From contig NC_016894.1 in the NCBI RefSeq assembly GCF_000247605.1, positions 1,911,732-1,975,731 of the forward strand: a DNA stretch of 64,000 nt, given 5' to 3'. Of the stretch, positions 38,006 to 48,215 are shown in pieces (within the stretch, counting starts at the first letter, position 1; every line of letters begins with the position of its first letter). The notes beneath the pieces are model-generated. The model searched no databases. It saw only the letters and a program-made list of their open reading frames with translations, and was not told the origin of the DNA. Source of the DNA: Acetobacterium woodii DSM 1030. GTDB lineage: Bacteria; Bacillota; Clostridia; Eubacteriales; Eubacteriaceae. The translations under genes and the position numbers were made by a program.

Positions 38006-39628
38006 TTAATACGCTGAAGCGTTCATCAGCGGCGGTATGATTTGTTTTTTTCTGGAGAATACACCATTCATATATTTGCTGAACTCGCCCGGTTGGAAAT
38101 CGAAGGCCAGCTGCGCCAGATTTTTAGCTTCGCCGGCGATGATCAGTTCGGTACCACCTAAAAGGATGTCGGTTACCATTAAAATAGCTAAATTAAGGTT
38201 TTCCCGTTCACACATTTGTTCCATTTCCATGAGGACATCATCAAGTTTATCAAAAATACCTCTAAAATCACCGGTGTTGATTTGCGAAACAGAAATTTTA
38301 TAAGCACCCATGGTAAATAGTTTTTGATCAGTTGAAAGAATTTCAGAGGGGGGCATTTCTTTTAAATTACTTCCGGCAATCAACATTTTTTCGCCGTAGT
38401 TGTTGATATCCAAATCAAGAATTTGACCCAATTCAGTGGCAATAAGACGATCATCTTCGGTACAAGTGGGAGAATTAAATAAAAGTGTATCCGAGATAAT
38501 CGCGCTAAGCATTAATCCAGCCATTGATTCCGGTATGGGAACATTAGCTTCATGATACATTTTAGCAATGATGGTGGCAGTGCAGCCAACCGGTTCGATG
38601 CGGAGGTACAATGGTGTAGCAGTTTGAATTTCAGCAATTCGATGATGATCAATAACTTCGATGATTTCAGACTCTTCCACCCCAATGATCGACTGATTTC
38701 GTTCATTGTGATCGACAAGAATAACCTTTTTGCGATTGAAATCGATGAGGTTACTACGGGAAATAGTTGAAATTACGCTCCCCTCCACATCAACAACCGG
38801 AAATCGCTCATGATCCGAAGTTAACATATTTTTTTTCACATCGTCGATGGTTTCATAGGTTATGAAATATTCAAGATTGTTTTTTTGGTAATAGTTTTTA
38901 ATCGGAATTCCTTGTATCAGCAGGCGGATGACTTCAAATGGTCCAAACGAGACGATCAGGACGGCGCCTTTATAATCATCAGGGATGTGAAGAACAATAT
39001 CTGGCAAGGCGTTGCTAACAATAATAATGCCGGCGCCGGTTGCAAAGGCGCGGGTCAGATACATTTCCTGTTGAACCGTAATGAGGATATCAGAGCTTTT
39101 TAGCTGTTGTCCGTCCGTAATTTCAGTTATTGTAAAAACGTCTCCTTGGACAAATTCAGATTTCAGGAATCCATAAACTTGAGCTTCCAGTAAGTCGATA
39201 ATATTATCAAGCGGCGTTTCACTGTCACGGAGCAACGATTTAGAAAAAGCATCGGTATATGCCGGAATGATATCCGATAAGGAAACCATTCCAATAAGTT
39301 TTTTATCATCATTGATGACGGGTAACGAACGACCCGGATGCCCAATGATTTGCGCCATTGTTTTAGAAACGGAGTCATTTTCATAGGCCATCGAAAAATC
39401 AGTAAGAATGAGATCTGAAACTTGTGGTTTAACATCCTTGATGAGTTCAGGGAGCTCAACTTGAAAGGTATCCAGAACAAACTGTGTTTCTTTATTAATT
39501 GGTCCTAGCCGTGCTGGAAATATGTAAGCGTGACCAAGCGCTTGTTTTAAATAAGCGTATGCAATGGCAGAACAGATAGAATCAGTATCTGGATTTTTAT
39601 GTCCGAAAACATATGTTTTTTGAGTCAT
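38006..39628 (-). CDS. ppaC: Manganese-dependent inorganic pyrophosphatase with CBS and DRTGG domains
   Basis: A 540-residue family II pyrophosphatase of the DHH superfamily, splitting PPi to phosphate. The DHH catalytic core is divided: GHKNPDTDS at the N-terminus, then a regulatory insert with two CBS repeats flanking a DRTGG domain (about residues 65-300), then LVDHNE, IDHHRI and the DHHA2 domain. CBS insertion makes such enzymes sensitive to AMP/ADP (inhibition) and diadenosine polyphosphates in characterised homologues. AGGATCT-like sequence precedes the ATG. It stands upstream of the lipoprotein on the same strand. Confidence 0.94.
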   Translation of the reverse strand: MTQKTYVFGHKNPDTDSICSAIAYAYLKQALGHAYIFPARLGPINKETQFVLDTFQVELPELIKDVKPQVSDLILTDFSMAYENDSVSKTMAQIIGHPGRSLPVINDDKKLIGMVSLSDIIPAYTDAFSKSLLRDSETPLDNIIDLLEAQVYGFLKSEFVQGDVFTITEITDGQQLKSSDILITVQQEMYLTRAFATGAGIIIVSNALPDIVLHIPDDYKGAVLIVSFGPFEVIRLLIQGIPIKNYYQKNNLEYFITYETIDDVKKNMLTSDHERFPVVDVEGSVISTISRSNLIDFNRKKVILVDHNERNQSIIGVEESEIIEVIDHHRIAEIQTATPLYLRIEPVGCTATIIAKMYHEANVPIPESMAGLMLSAIISDTLLFNSPTCTEDDRLIATELGQILDLDINNYGEKMLIAGSNLKEMPPSEILSTDQKLFTMGAYKISVSQINTGDFRGIFDKLDDVLMEMEQMCERENLNLAILMVTDILLGGTELIIAGEAKNLAQLAFDFQPGEFSKYMNGVFSRKKQIIPPLMNASAY

Positions 39629-39706
39629 CGAAGGATCTCCTTTGTCAATCAGATTGAGTGAATGGCCGGAATACGGTGATTTTTATGAAACTTTACAAGT
39701 GGCAAT

Positions 39707-40642
39707 CTATGAGATCGAGCGGGTATTTAAAAAACGCAAAATATCCTGAAAGACAAGTTCATGATTATCTTCAAACAGGATTTCGTGCCGCATTAATGGA
39801 TAAAGAATAAGCTCGCTTGACCGGTGCCCAGTTTTTTTTAATTGCGTAACATAATGATTGACTTCTTTTCCCATCCCACCGACAGGGTCGTCGCGGCCGG
39901 ATAAAAAAAGAAGTGGAAAATCACGGGGGATCTTTTTAATGTTGGCGGCTTTGGTGGTAAAATCAAGTCCATAAAACAAATCCCGATAAAAACCGGCACT
40001 GCAAGTGAATCCGCAAAGAGGATCGGTGATATACTGATCGACATTTGTTTTACTCAAAGATAACCAATCATAGCTGGTTCGGTTTGTTTTGAATTTTTTG
40101 TTATAACTACCAAACGATAGTGTTGACAATAAGTGCGATGGCGTTTTTTCGCCATGCTTTTTTATTTCCCGTTCGGCAATTAAACGGGCTGTTTTTCGCA
40201 TCAGCTTGTTAATCCCAATGGTGGTGCCAATGATAACTGCGCCTTGATAAAGTTGCGGATAGGCAATCACAGCATGACGAGTGACCACGGAACCCATACT
40301 ATGACCAATAATAAAAAGAGGCAGATGGGGGTACGCTTCTTTAAAGGAAAGCGATAGTTCCCGGACATCAGAAACGACCCGTTCCCAACCATTATCACTG
40401 GCAAAAAAGCCCAGTTCGCCAGTTCGTTTTCCAGTTAAACCATGACCACGTTGATCGTGGGCGACAGCCAGATAATTATTGTTGTATAAAAAGTCCATAA
40501 ATTCATGATAACGAGAGGCATGTTCTGCCATACCATGGACAATGAGGACAATGCCTTTTGGTTTTGCCGGGCAAGGGGTCTCATAATAAGTCAGTTTTAC
40601 TTCATCGGATGTATAAAAACCACAGGTGGTTAAATCGATCAT
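39707..40642 (-). CDS. Alpha/beta hydrolase, monoacylglycerol lipase-like
   Basis: A 311-residue serine hydrolase. It has HGMAEHASRY in the oxyanion-hole region, the nucleophile Ser in GHSMGS near residue 117, an acid in LSGRDDPVGG and the catalytic His in RHEILFED near the C-terminus. The pattern matches the lysophospholipase/monoacylglycerol lipase branch. There is no signal peptide. It lies 78 bases upstream of the pyrophosphatase on the same strand. Confidence 0.9.
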   Translation of the reverse strand: MIDLTTCGFYTSDEVKLTYYETPCPAKPKGIVLIVHGMAEHASRYHEFMDFLYNNNYLAVAHDQRGHGLTGKRTGELGFFASDNGWERVVSDVRELSLSFKEAYPHLPLFIIGHSMGSVVTRHAVIAYPQLYQGAVIIGTTIGINKLMRKTARLIAEREIKKHGEKTPSHLLSTLSFGSYNKKFKTNRTSYDWLSLSKTNVDQYITDPLCGFTCSAGFYRDLFYGLDFTTKAANIKKIPRDFPLLFLSGRDDPVGGMGKEVNHYVTQLKKTGHRSSELILYPLMRHEILFEDNHELVFQDILRFLNTRSIS

Positions 40643-40786
40643 TAGTTACCCTTCTTTCGATGTTGTTTTGTTAATTGATGTTCTCATTATAACAAAATTT
40701 CTTAAAAAAATCAGGTTTTCTAATACTAAAAAGTAGGTAACCAGTGTATAATTAAGTTAAAATCATGGGAAAGATGGGTGGTTAAT

Positions 40787-41512
40787 GTGAAATTAACAGT
40801 GCTTGGTAATAATGGACCTTATCCCGGACCTGGAGGCGCTTGTTCAGGGTATCTTTTTAATATAGGGGATTTGAATATTGTTTTGGATTTTGGAAATGGT
40901 ACACTTTCAAATTTGCAAAAACTGATACAGATAGCGGATATTGATTTTATTATTTGTTCGCATCTTCACGCAGATCATATTTCGGATCTTTTTGTTTTGC
41001 ATTACGCCCTTCAGATGAAAAATCAGCAGCTAAAGCTTTATGCCCCAGCAGAACCGGCATTGGAATTAAAAAAACTGGAGTTGAGTAGTTATCAGATCAC
41101 CAAAATTAATGAAAGCCTGGAAATAATAACAAACGGCTTAACGATCAGTTTCAAAGAATTGAGACATCCGTTTATGGATTTTGGAATTAAGATAAGCGAT
41201 GGCGAAACGACCTTTTTATACACTGGAGACACTAGCTATACGTCCAATCTTCTGGAATTTGCCAAAGGTGTGGATATCGTGTTGTGTGATGGCGCTTTCC
41301 TTGAAGATGTTGTTTCGGACAAACATCTGAGTGTTAAGGAAGCCTGCGAAGTGGCCACCGAAGCAGGTGTTAAAACCCTTATTCTGACCCATTTGGAGCC
41401 GTTCGAAAAACCCGAAACATATTTGGAAAAAGGGAAAAGACATTTTAAAGGAAATCTTTTGATTACGGAGATTGGAAAAACCTTTGACCTAAAAGCATTA
41501 ACAAAAGTATAA
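40787..41512 (+). CDS. MBL-fold hydrolase, RNase Z-like branch
   Basis: A 241-residue metallo-hydrolase with the motif SHLHADHISDL near residue 65, Asp in YTGDTSYT and a late His in LTHLEPF. The arrangement resembles the RNase Z/phosphodiesterase branch, but the exosite arm of true tRNase Z is not evident, so the substrate is open. I prefer the GTG at 40787, spaced from GGGTGG; a GTG at 40778 is also in frame. It is the first gene of a tight row with comEC and holA (11- and 12-base gaps). Confidence 0.87.
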   Translation: MKLTVLGNNGPYPGPGGACSGYLFNIGDLNIVLDFGNGTLSNLQKLIQIADIDFIICSHLHADHISDLFVLHYALQMKNQQLKLYAPAEPALELKKLELSSYQITKINESLEIITNGLTISFKELRHPFMDFGIKISDGETTFLYTGDTSYTSNLLEFAKGVDIVLCDGAFLEDVVSDKHLSVKEACEVATEAGVKTLILTHLEPFEKPETYLEKGKRHFKGNLLITEIGKTFDLKALTKV

Positions 41513-41523
41513 GTTGAATATAG

Positions 41524-43920
41524 ATGAAGCGACCATTATTATGGGGATTTGCCGCCCTTAGTTTAGGGGTAGTCACTTCCTTTTATCGTGCGCCGTTGTG
41601 GTTAATACTGATTTTTTCGTGTTTGTTAGTGGTGATGCCATTTTTTATCAAACAGGTAAAAAACAGTCAAGTTTTTTTTATTTTAGGTTTGTTTTGTTTA
41701 GGATTAGTGTTAGGATCTACTACATTTTTGCAAAGTGATGAGCTGGAACCTTTTTATGAAAAAGAGGTATCTGTTTTAGGGGTTGTTACCGATTATCCAA
41801 TCAGTAAAGCAGGTCAATTAGCAATTAAATTAAAAACTAAAGAGATTTCCAGCAGCAATGATCTGAAAAAACAATTAAAAAAGCAAATTGGATTAAAGAC
41901 GACCATTTACCTTGAATCAGATAATAATAGTAAAATAAAATCATCCAACTTAAATTACATTCCTGGTGACATTTTATTATTAAAAGGAAATTTGTCGGAG
42001 CCGGCGGGCAAACGCAATCCGGGCGGATTTGATTATGATCTCTATCTTAAATCGCAGTCGATTGATGCATTATTAAGTGTTCGACCGGAAAATATTGAAT
42101 TAATCGGTCAGGAAACATCGATTTATGATCAAATATTAAAAATTAAACGGACGTTGGAAGATCAAAGCGATGCCTATTTATCAGAAGATGTATCAGACTT
42201 GCTTAAAGGTGTTGTCTTTGGTGAAAAAGACATCAGCAACGAACTGTCGCAACGCTTTCAGGATGCCGGGGTCAGTCATGTTTTAGCAGTTTCCGGTCTG
42301 CATGTGGGTTATCTTTTTGTCGCACTTTCGTTTTTGTTAATGACGATGAAAATCAGGAGACAATACTGGATAATTTTTCTTGCCCCGATGTTATTTTTTT
42401 ATATCGCCCTGACCGGATTTGCGCCTTCGGTAATTCGGGCGTCAATCATGCTTTTATGCCTGACATTGGGTCAGGGAATTCATCGGGAGCACGATGCCTT
42501 AAATCAACTTTCACTGGCAGGACTGATAATAATCTGGATATGGCCGGCACAGCTTTTTCAAGCTGGCTTTCAGCTATCGATGGGGGCGGTATTGGGGATT
42601 GTTATCTTTTATCAACCCTTGCTATATCGTTATGAAAAAATTCGCAATCACAAGCGGGTAAAAAACAAAATAACATCAGGGCCGTTGATGCAAGGACTGA
42701 TTTTAACTTTTTGTGCGACGGTAGGGACTCTGCCGATTCTGTTATATCATTTTAAAAGCTTTACCTTAATCAGTTTTTTTGCAAATATTGTCGTAGTGCC
42801 GCTGATTGGCATATTTTTATTAACCAGTTTGGTTTTTTTGCTGTTGATCTCTTGTTTCCCATTTCTGGGGCCGGTATTGTCAATCCCGGTAGGCTTTTTA
42901 GGGGAATCTATTGTTGTGATGCTGATGGGAATCAATGATGTGGGGGACACCCTTGGTTTTTTATGGATCAACCGGGGTGGTTTTACGGTAGCTGAAATAG
43001 GGTTGTTTTTATGGGCAATATTTTTGATTTCCGGGTATTTTTATCTTAAATTACCACGCGTTAAACAGCTCGTGACGGCAGTCGGAATGGGTTTGATATT
43101 AATTCTGATGGTGTCGCTATTTTTGCCCAAAAACCTGGTGGTCACGATTCTTGATGTCGGGCAGGGTGATAGTATTCTCATTGAAACGCCAGAAGGACAT
43201 CATTATCTGGTTGATGGTGGGGGTTATCTTTTTGAAAAATCAACAACGATTTCGGAAAATGTCCTTTATCCGGTTTTGTATTCAAAAAATATTAAAAAAC
43301 TTGACGGTGTTTTTTTAACACATAATCATGTGGATCATAGCCAGGGAATTGAAGAACTAATATTTGATGGGTATCCCGTAGAAAATCTCTTTATGAGCAT
43401 TCAGACAAACAATGAAAAACTACTGCAACAACAAATGGCACCGGTGATTTTATTAAAAAAAGGGTCGGTAATTGAAGAACCTGGCGGAATCACGATTGAA
43501 GTTTATAATCCCGAGGGAAAAATTAACCCTAAAGATGATGACGAACAAAATAATACATCACTGGTGATGAGACTTTCATATAAAAATACCAATTTGCTTT
43601 TATGCGGCGATATTGAAGCAGCGGTTGAAAGTCAATTGGCGGAAATATTAGCGGCAGAAAGCAAAAAAAGAGATTTCCAGATGATCAAAATACCGCATCA
43701 TGGGAGTAAGACTTCCTCAACCCCGGCATTTATTCAAGCGATCGAACCAGAGATGGCGGTCATCTCTGTGGGTGCGCATAATTTATTCGGGCATCCAAGC
43801 GATGAGGTTCTCCATCGCTTAGAGGATAACGACATCACGACCTTGCGAACCGACAAAAATGGGGCGATCGAAATTACCAGTAATGGGGAATGGATTCATT
43901 ATAAAAACTATCAAAACTAA
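41524..43920 (+). CDS. comEC: ComEC/Rec2-family DNA uptake channel protein
   Basis: A 798-residue polytopic membrane protein. The N-terminus has two membrane segments and a DUF4131 region, then the Competence domain (about 220-500) with several segments and the family motif VSGLHVG, then a C-terminal metallo-beta-lactamase-like domain with LDVGQGDSILI and THNHVDHSQG near residue 600. In competent bacteria it moves single-stranded DNA across the membrane. All domains look intact. No other competence gene is in the window. Confidence 0.94.
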   Translation: MKRPLLWGFAALSLGVVTSFYRAPLWLILIFSCLLVVMPFFIKQVKNSQVFFILGLFCLGLVLGSTTFLQSDELEPFYEKEVSVLGVVTDYPISKAGQLAIKLKTKEISSSNDLKKQLKKQIGLKTTIYLESDNNSKIKSSNLNYIPGDILLLKGNLSEPAGKRNPGGFDYDLYLKSQSIDALLSVRPENIELIGQETSIYDQILKIKRTLEDQSDAYLSEDVSDLLKGVVFGEKDISNELSQRFQDAGVSHVLAVSGLHVGYLFVALSFLLMTMKIRRQYWIIFLAPMLFFYIALTGFAPSVIRASIMLLCLTLGQGIHREHDALNQLSLAGLIIIWIWPAQLFQAGFQLSMGAVLGIVIFYQPLLYRYEKIRNHKRVKNKITSGPLMQGLILTFCATVGTLPILLYHFKSFTLISFFANIVVVPLIGIFLLTSLVFLLLISCFPFLGPVLSIPVGFLGESIVVMLMGINDVGDTLGFLWINRGGFTVAEIGLFLWAIFLISGYFYLKLPRVKQLVTAVGMGLILILMVSLFLPKNLVVTILDVGQGDSILIETPEGHHYLVDGGGYLFEKSTTISENVLYPVLYSKNIKKLDGVFLTHNHVDHSQGIEELIFDGYPVENLFMSIQTNNEKLLQQQMAPVILLKKGSVIEEPGGITIEVYNPEGKINPKDDDEQNNTSLVMRLSYKNTNLLLCGDIEAAVESQLAEILAAESKKRDFQMIKIPHHGSKTSSTPAFIQAIEPEMAVISVGAHNLFGHPSDEVLHRLEDNDITTLRTDKNGAIEITSNGEWIHYKNYQN

Positions 43921-43932
43921 CGGAGAGATAAC

Positions 43933-44949
43933 GTGAATTATAAAGAACTTAATCAATGTCTAAAAAAAAATGAAATCAGTCCGGTATATTTATTTACCGG
44001 TCCAGAACAATATATTGGTCATATCATGGAAAAGACACTTATTGATACGGAAATTGCCAAAGGACTGGAACCGCTTAATTTAACGATCTACAGTGATAAG
44101 AATATCGATGTATCAGAGTTTCTGGCGACTTGCGAAACATTGCCGATGATGAGTCGAAAGCGCATTGTTATTGTCCGGGAAGAAGCACAACTCGACAAAA
44201 TTAGCGATAAAAAAGTTTTGGATCGAATTAATGCATATCTGGAGAAACCCTGCCTTTCAACGTTGCTTATTATCTACTGGGAACAGCCTGATAAACGCAA
44301 AAAAATGTATAAGAATTTGATTAAAACGGGAAGTTTAGTTGTTTTTGAAAAATTGGATATGAGTGATTTACAGACTTGGATTATACGCCGGATGAAAAAT
44401 GCCCAAAAGCAGATGAATCGCGCCGCACTGGAGCTTTTTATTCAGCGTTCAATGTATTTAATGAATGAAAAAAAAACGATGGAGATGGTTGACAATGAAC
44501 TTAACAGTCTGATCGATTATGCCGGCGACCGGAACGAAATAACCAAAGAAGATGTTTTGTTGATCTTACCCCAATCTGTCGAGGAGGGGATTTTTAAACT
44601 GATTGATTATGCTATCAGCGGAAAAAAAGACCAGGCATTGTTAATGCTTAATCAATTTTATATGGAAGGAGAGTCGCCTTTTGGGATCTTCAGTTTGCTT
44701 TTGCGACAAATCAGAATGCTTTTGATGGTGAAAATATACACCAGCAGAGGTTTAGCGGCCAAAGCAGTTGCTACTGAAATGAAGTTGGCACCATTTATTG
44801 TTAACAAGGTTTTGAAAAATGGAAAACATTATCCGATTGATAACTTGTGGGAAATTATGATTATTGGTGCCGATCTTGATGCGCAGATGAAATTGGGGGA
44901 AATTGATCAGAATTTTGCGTTAGAGTTATTCTTAATGAAAATTGCTTAA
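43933..44949 (+). CDS. holA: DNA polymerase III, delta subunit
   Basis: A 338-residue clamp-loader delta subunit, which opens the beta clamp. The N-terminal segment VYLFTGPEQYIG, the central AAA-like lid and the C-terminal helical collar are in the expected order. The GTG start at 43933 follows GGAGAG. The comEC-holA pairing, with rpsT and lepA next, is a conserved Firmicutes neighbourhood. Confidence 0.93.
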   Translation: MNYKELNQCLKKNEISPVYLFTGPEQYIGHIMEKTLIDTEIAKGLEPLNLTIYSDKNIDVSEFLATCETLPMMSRKRIVIVREEAQLDKISDKKVLDRINAYLEKPCLSTLLIIYWEQPDKRKKMYKNLIKTGSLVVFEKLDMSDLQTWIIRRMKNAQKQMNRAALELFIQRSMYLMNEKKTMEMVDNELNSLIDYAGDRNEITKEDVLLILPQSVEEGIFKLIDYAISGKKDQALLMLNQFYMEGESPFGIFSLLLRQIRMLLMVKIYTSRGLAAKAVATEMKLAPFIVNKVLKNGKHYPIDNLWEIMIIGADLDAQMKLGEIDQNFALELFLMKIA

Positions 44950-45010
44950 TTAGACAAGATTGAGACGTTTTTTTAATGATAAAGGTGAGGCCTAAAGTGA
45001 ATACGCTTGT

Positions 45011-45045
45011 GCCATAAACAAACTTTGTCTGTTTATGGCTTTCTC
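45011..45045 (+). terminator. Candidate holA terminator
   Basis: GCCATAAACA (45011-45020) pairs with TGTTTATGGC (45030-45039), followed by a short TTTCTC run. Confidence 0.6.
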
Positions 45046-45054
45046 GCAAATAAA

Positions 45055-45084
45055 AAAAGATGTACCTGAGTAAGTACATCTTTG
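45055..45084 (-). terminator. rpsT terminator
   Basis: AAAGATGTAC / GTACATCTTT hairpin; on the minus strand it is followed by a seven-T run, as expected for termination of rpsT. Confidence 0.85.
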
Positions 45085-45129
45085 GATAGACCCTAGAGAC
45101 ACGGGTTTGGGAATATATAAATGAGGTAA

Positions 45130-45396
45130 TTAAGCAGTCAATTTGTTTAAGATTCTAGCCAAAGTACTTTTTTTACGTGCTGCTGTGTTTTTATGTAAAA
45201 CACCTTTTGTAACAGCCATATCAATTTTCTTTGTAGCTAAACGAAATGCTTCCTGCGCTGCTTCGACGTTACCTTCAGTAACTGCAAGATCAAATTTCTT
45301 AACAGAAGTCTTAAGATTTGTTTTAACCATCTTATTTCGTTGACGACTGATTTCATTTGTTTTAGCTCGTTTCATAGCTGATTTAATGTTAGCCAT
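45130..45396 (-). CDS. rpsT: 30S ribosomal protein S20
   Basis: A basic, helical 88-residue protein binding 16S rRNA. The start MANIKSAMKRAKTN and the segment KGVLHKNTAARKKSTLARILN are diagnostic. A GGGGGG-rich ribosome site lies just upstream of the ATG. It is convergent with holA and divergent from lepA, the usual Firmicutes order. Confidence 0.97.
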   Translation of the reverse strand: MANIKSAMKRAKTNEISRQRNKMVKTNLKTSVKKFDLAVTEGNVEAAQEAFRLATKKIDMAVTKGVLHKNTAARKKSTLARILNKLTA

Positions 45397-45430
45397 GGGT
45401 TCACCCCCCTCATTTATTTATAACATAGCA

Positions 45431-45459
45431 ATTCTAACACATTTAACGATGATTATCAA
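45431..45459 (-). promoter_or_regulatory. rpsT promoter
   Basis: On the minus strand, TTGATA (45459-45454), a 17-base spacer and TAGAAT (45436-45431), about 35 bases before the ATG. Confidence 0.75.
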
Positions 45460-45660
45460 GAAAAAACGTGACAAAAAAATATTTCTTGATAGAATATTGG
45501 TCTAGGCAGAAAAACTGGAGAAAATGCAATTATCCGGTTGGTGATAAACCGTCATACCAACCAATTTTAAATCGGTTGATTGCTTGTAATTTGACCAGAA
45601 TTTCAAAATTTAATAAGCATTTTATTATGATATAGATTTGAAAGTAGAGGATTATAAAAA

Positions 45661-47466
45661 TTGACAGACAAACAATTACATACACGAAATTTTTCGATTA
45701 TTGCACATATTGACCACGGCAAGTCAACGCTTGCCGATCGGCTGATCGAAGACACCGGACTGATGAGCAAACGAGATATGGAAGAACAATTCTTAGATAA
45801 TATGGATATTGAACGGGAGCGGGGCATTACCATCAAACTGCAGGCGGTTCGTTTGTTGTATACCGCTGATGATGGGGAAGAGTATCTGTTGAACCTCATT
45901 GATACACCGGGTCACGTCGATTTTACCTACGAGGTATCTCGAAGTCTTGCTGCTTGCGAAGGGGCATTATTGGTTGTCGATGGCTCGCAGGGCATTGAAG
46001 CGCAAACAATCGCTAATGTTTATTTGGCTATGGACAATAACCTGGAAGTTATTCCGGTTATTAATAAGATTGATCTTTTAAGTGCCGATCCGCAACGGGT
46101 GAAAGATGAAATTGAACATGTTATTGGGATTGAAGCCCAAGATGCACCGTTGATTTCGGCGAAAGCCGGTCTTAATATTCGAGCCGTCTTGGAGGCGATT
46201 GTCAAACAAGTGCCACCACCAACTGGCGACGTGGATGCGCCTTTGCAGGCTTTGATTTTTGATTCTTATTATGATCAGTACCGCGGTGTGATTGCATCCA
46301 TTCGGGTCGTTCAAGGGAAAATCCGAAAAGGGATGAAAATCGATATGATGGCAGTTGGGAAAACATTTGAAGTTGATGAGGTCGGTGTTTTTGGTAAAGG
46401 CTTGATTCCGATTAGCGAACTCTGTGCAGGCGATGTTGGTTATGTCAATGCCGGGATTAAAAATGTTCGGGATACGCGAGTCGGTGATACTATCACCGAG
46501 ACCTTAAATCCGGCCAAAGAAGCATTGCCGGGTTATAAAAAAGTGACTTCGATGGTTTTTTGTGGAATTTATCCAGCCGATGGTTCTCGGTATGAAGATT
46601 TAAAAGAAGCCTTGGCGAAACTGCAGCTTAACGATGCATCGCTTCTTTATGAAGCTGAGACCTCCATGGCGCTTGGTTTTGGTTTTAGATGTGGTTTTTT
46701 AGGTTTGCTTCACATGGAAATTATTCAGGAACGACTCGAGCGTGAATTTAATTTAGATCTGGTCACCACGGCACCAAGTGTTATTTACAAAGTAATCAAA
46801 ACGGATGGAACCGAATTGTGGGTTGATAATCCTACTAATTTACCAAATCCGGTTGAGATTAAAACCATGGAGGAACCAATTGTAGATGCTGATATTATGG
46901 TGCCTTCCGAATATTTGGGGGCGATTATGGAGTTATGCCAGGAGCGTCGCGGGGTCTATCTGACAATGGATTACGTGGAAGAAAACCGGGTTATTCTAAA
47001 ATATGAATTACCGCTTAATGAGATCATTTATGATTTTTTTGATGCCCTTAAATCGCGAACGCGGGGTTATGCATCGTTTGATTATAGCATTAAAGAATAC
47101 CGAGCATCAGATTTGGTAAAATTGGATATTCTTCTTAACGGTGAATTGGTGGATGCCTTGTCCTTTATTGTTCATCGTGATAAAGCAGCAAACCGGGGAC
47201 GGTTGATTGCCAAAAAACTAAAAGAAGAAATCCCCCGCCAGATGTTCGAAATTCCGGTTCAGGCGGCCATTGGTACAAAAGTAGTCGCGAGAGAAACCAT
47301 CCGGGCGATGCGAAAAGACGTTTTAGCCAAATGTTATGGCGGAGATATCAGCCGAAAACGAAAACTACTGGAGAAACAAAAAGAAGGTAAGAAACGGATG
47401 CGTCAAGTTGGTAATGTTGAAGTTCCTCAAGAAGCGTTTATGGCGGTTCTTAAACTGGATTCTTAA
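45661..47466 (+). CDS. lepA: Elongation factor 4 (LepA)
   Basis: A 601-residue translational GTPase. G-motifs are visible: AHIDHGKST (G1), RERGITI (G2), DTPGHVD (G3) and NKID (G4). Domains II-V follow, with the LepA-specific C-terminal domain ([24 protein letters not shown] in two overlapping motifs). The start is TTG at 45661 with GAGGAT upstream. A small peptidase gene follows after three bases. Confidence 0.96.
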   Translation: MTDKQLHTRNFSIIAHIDHGKSTLADRLIEDTGLMSKRDMEEQFLDNMDIERERGITIKLQAVRLLYTADDGEEYLLNLIDTPGHVDFTYEVSRSLAACEGALLVVDGSQGIEAQTIANVYLAMDNNLEVIPVINKIDLLSADPQRVKDEIEHVIGIEAQDAPLISAKAGLNIRAVLEAIVKQVPPPTGDVDAPLQALIFDSYYDQYRGVIASIRVVQGKIRKGMKIDMMAVGKTFEVDEVGVFGKGLIPISELCAGDVGYVNAGIKNVRDTRVGDTITETLNPAKEALPGYKKVTSMVFCGIYPADGSRYEDLKEALAKLQLNDASLLYEAETSMALGFGFRCGFLGLLHMEIIQERLEREFNLDLVTTAPSVIYKVIKTDGTELWVDNPTNLPNPVEIKTMEEPIVDADIMVPSEYLGAIMELCQERRGVYLTMDYVEENRVILKYELPLNEIIYDFFDALKSRTRGYASFDYSIKEYRASDLVKLDILLNGELVDALSFIVHRDKAANRGRLIAKKLKEEIPRQMFEIPVQAAIGTKVVARETIRAMRKDVLAKCYGGDISRKRKLLEKQKEGKKRMRQVGNVEVPQEAFMAVLKLDS

Positions 47467-47469
47467 ACG

Positions 47470-47895
47470 ATGAAAGATAATAAAATGCCTCGGGTTCATC
47501 AGAAACTTAATAGTGACGCGCTTTTTTTTCAATTAAAAGATCAAGATCAAAAACAGCAGGAAAAGGCAGTCAAGCGGGAAGATTTTCGGTGTGATTGTCA
47601 AGGTCGATATTGTGATGGTTTTCCGGCAGGAATTAATCCGACTCTGGTAGATAAAATCGACGAACTGGAAAAAATATTAAAAAAAAAGGTCCAAATAATT
47701 TCGGGGGTACGATGTGAAAAGCGCAATGCTGAAGCAGATGGCTCAAACCACTCGTTTCATTTGCTCGGCAGAGCTGCTGATATTCGTTGTGAACCAATGA
47801 GTGTTGATGAGTTGGCAGCGGTGGCAGAAGCCGTTGGATTATTGGTGATCCGGGACTATCGGGACGATGTCGTCCATTGCCAATGGAATGATTAG
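47470..47895 (+). CDS. YcbK-like peptidase M15 (D,D-carboxypeptidase-type) protein
   Basis: A 141-residue protein matching the peptidase M15A/YcbK fold. Candidate zinc-site residues are visible: His and Asp in SFHLLGRAADI (about residues 95-105) and His in VVHCQW at the C-terminus. Family members cut D-Ala-D-Ala-type or other peptidoglycan peptides. No signal peptide is seen, which is unusual for a wall enzyme, and short cellular or phage-derived relatives exist. It starts three bases after lepA and is followed by a strong terminator. Confidence 0.82.
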   Translation: MKDNKMPRVHQKLNSDALFFQLKDQDQKQQEKAVKREDFRCDCQGRYCDGFPAGINPTLVDKIDELEKILKKKVQIISGVRCEKRNAEADGSNHSFHLLGRAADIRCEPMSVDELAAVAEAVGLLVIRDYRDDVVHCQWND

Positions 47896-47903
47896 AGAGA
47901 TAA

Positions 47904-47945
47904 AAGCGGTTATCGATGAACGAACATCGATAACCGCTTATTTTA
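47904..47945 (+). terminator. Terminator after the lepA-peptidase pair
   Basis: A perfect 15-bp stem AAGCGGTTATCGATG (47904-47918) / CATCGATAACCGCTT (47925-47939) with a 6-base loop, then ATTTTAT. Confidence 0.93.
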
Positions 47946-48215
47946 TAATTAAGATGAAGCAAGATGCTCAGTTGTCTGCAAACGAGGCTTATTAATCATC
48001 TGGTTATTACAGAACAAAATGCCAAAGAGGTGTTAAATTATGATGATGAGAAATGATAATTTGCAAAAATATTATAAAATATTGCTTTGTTATATGTTTT
48101 AAAGTAAAATTTGTGCATAAAAGACTAAAAAAGTTAGCTGAGTTTTGAGAAATGAAACAATGATAAGATAATTGGCATAATTTTTATCTGGTTTACACGT
48201 AAAAGGAGAAAATAA
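47946..48215. other. AT-rich intergenic region before the DeoR gene
   Basis: No gene is seen. It should contain the DeoR gene's promoter, but no clean -35/-10 pair could be chosen. AAAGGAGA at 48201-48208 is the ribosome site of the DeoR gene. Confidence 0.4.
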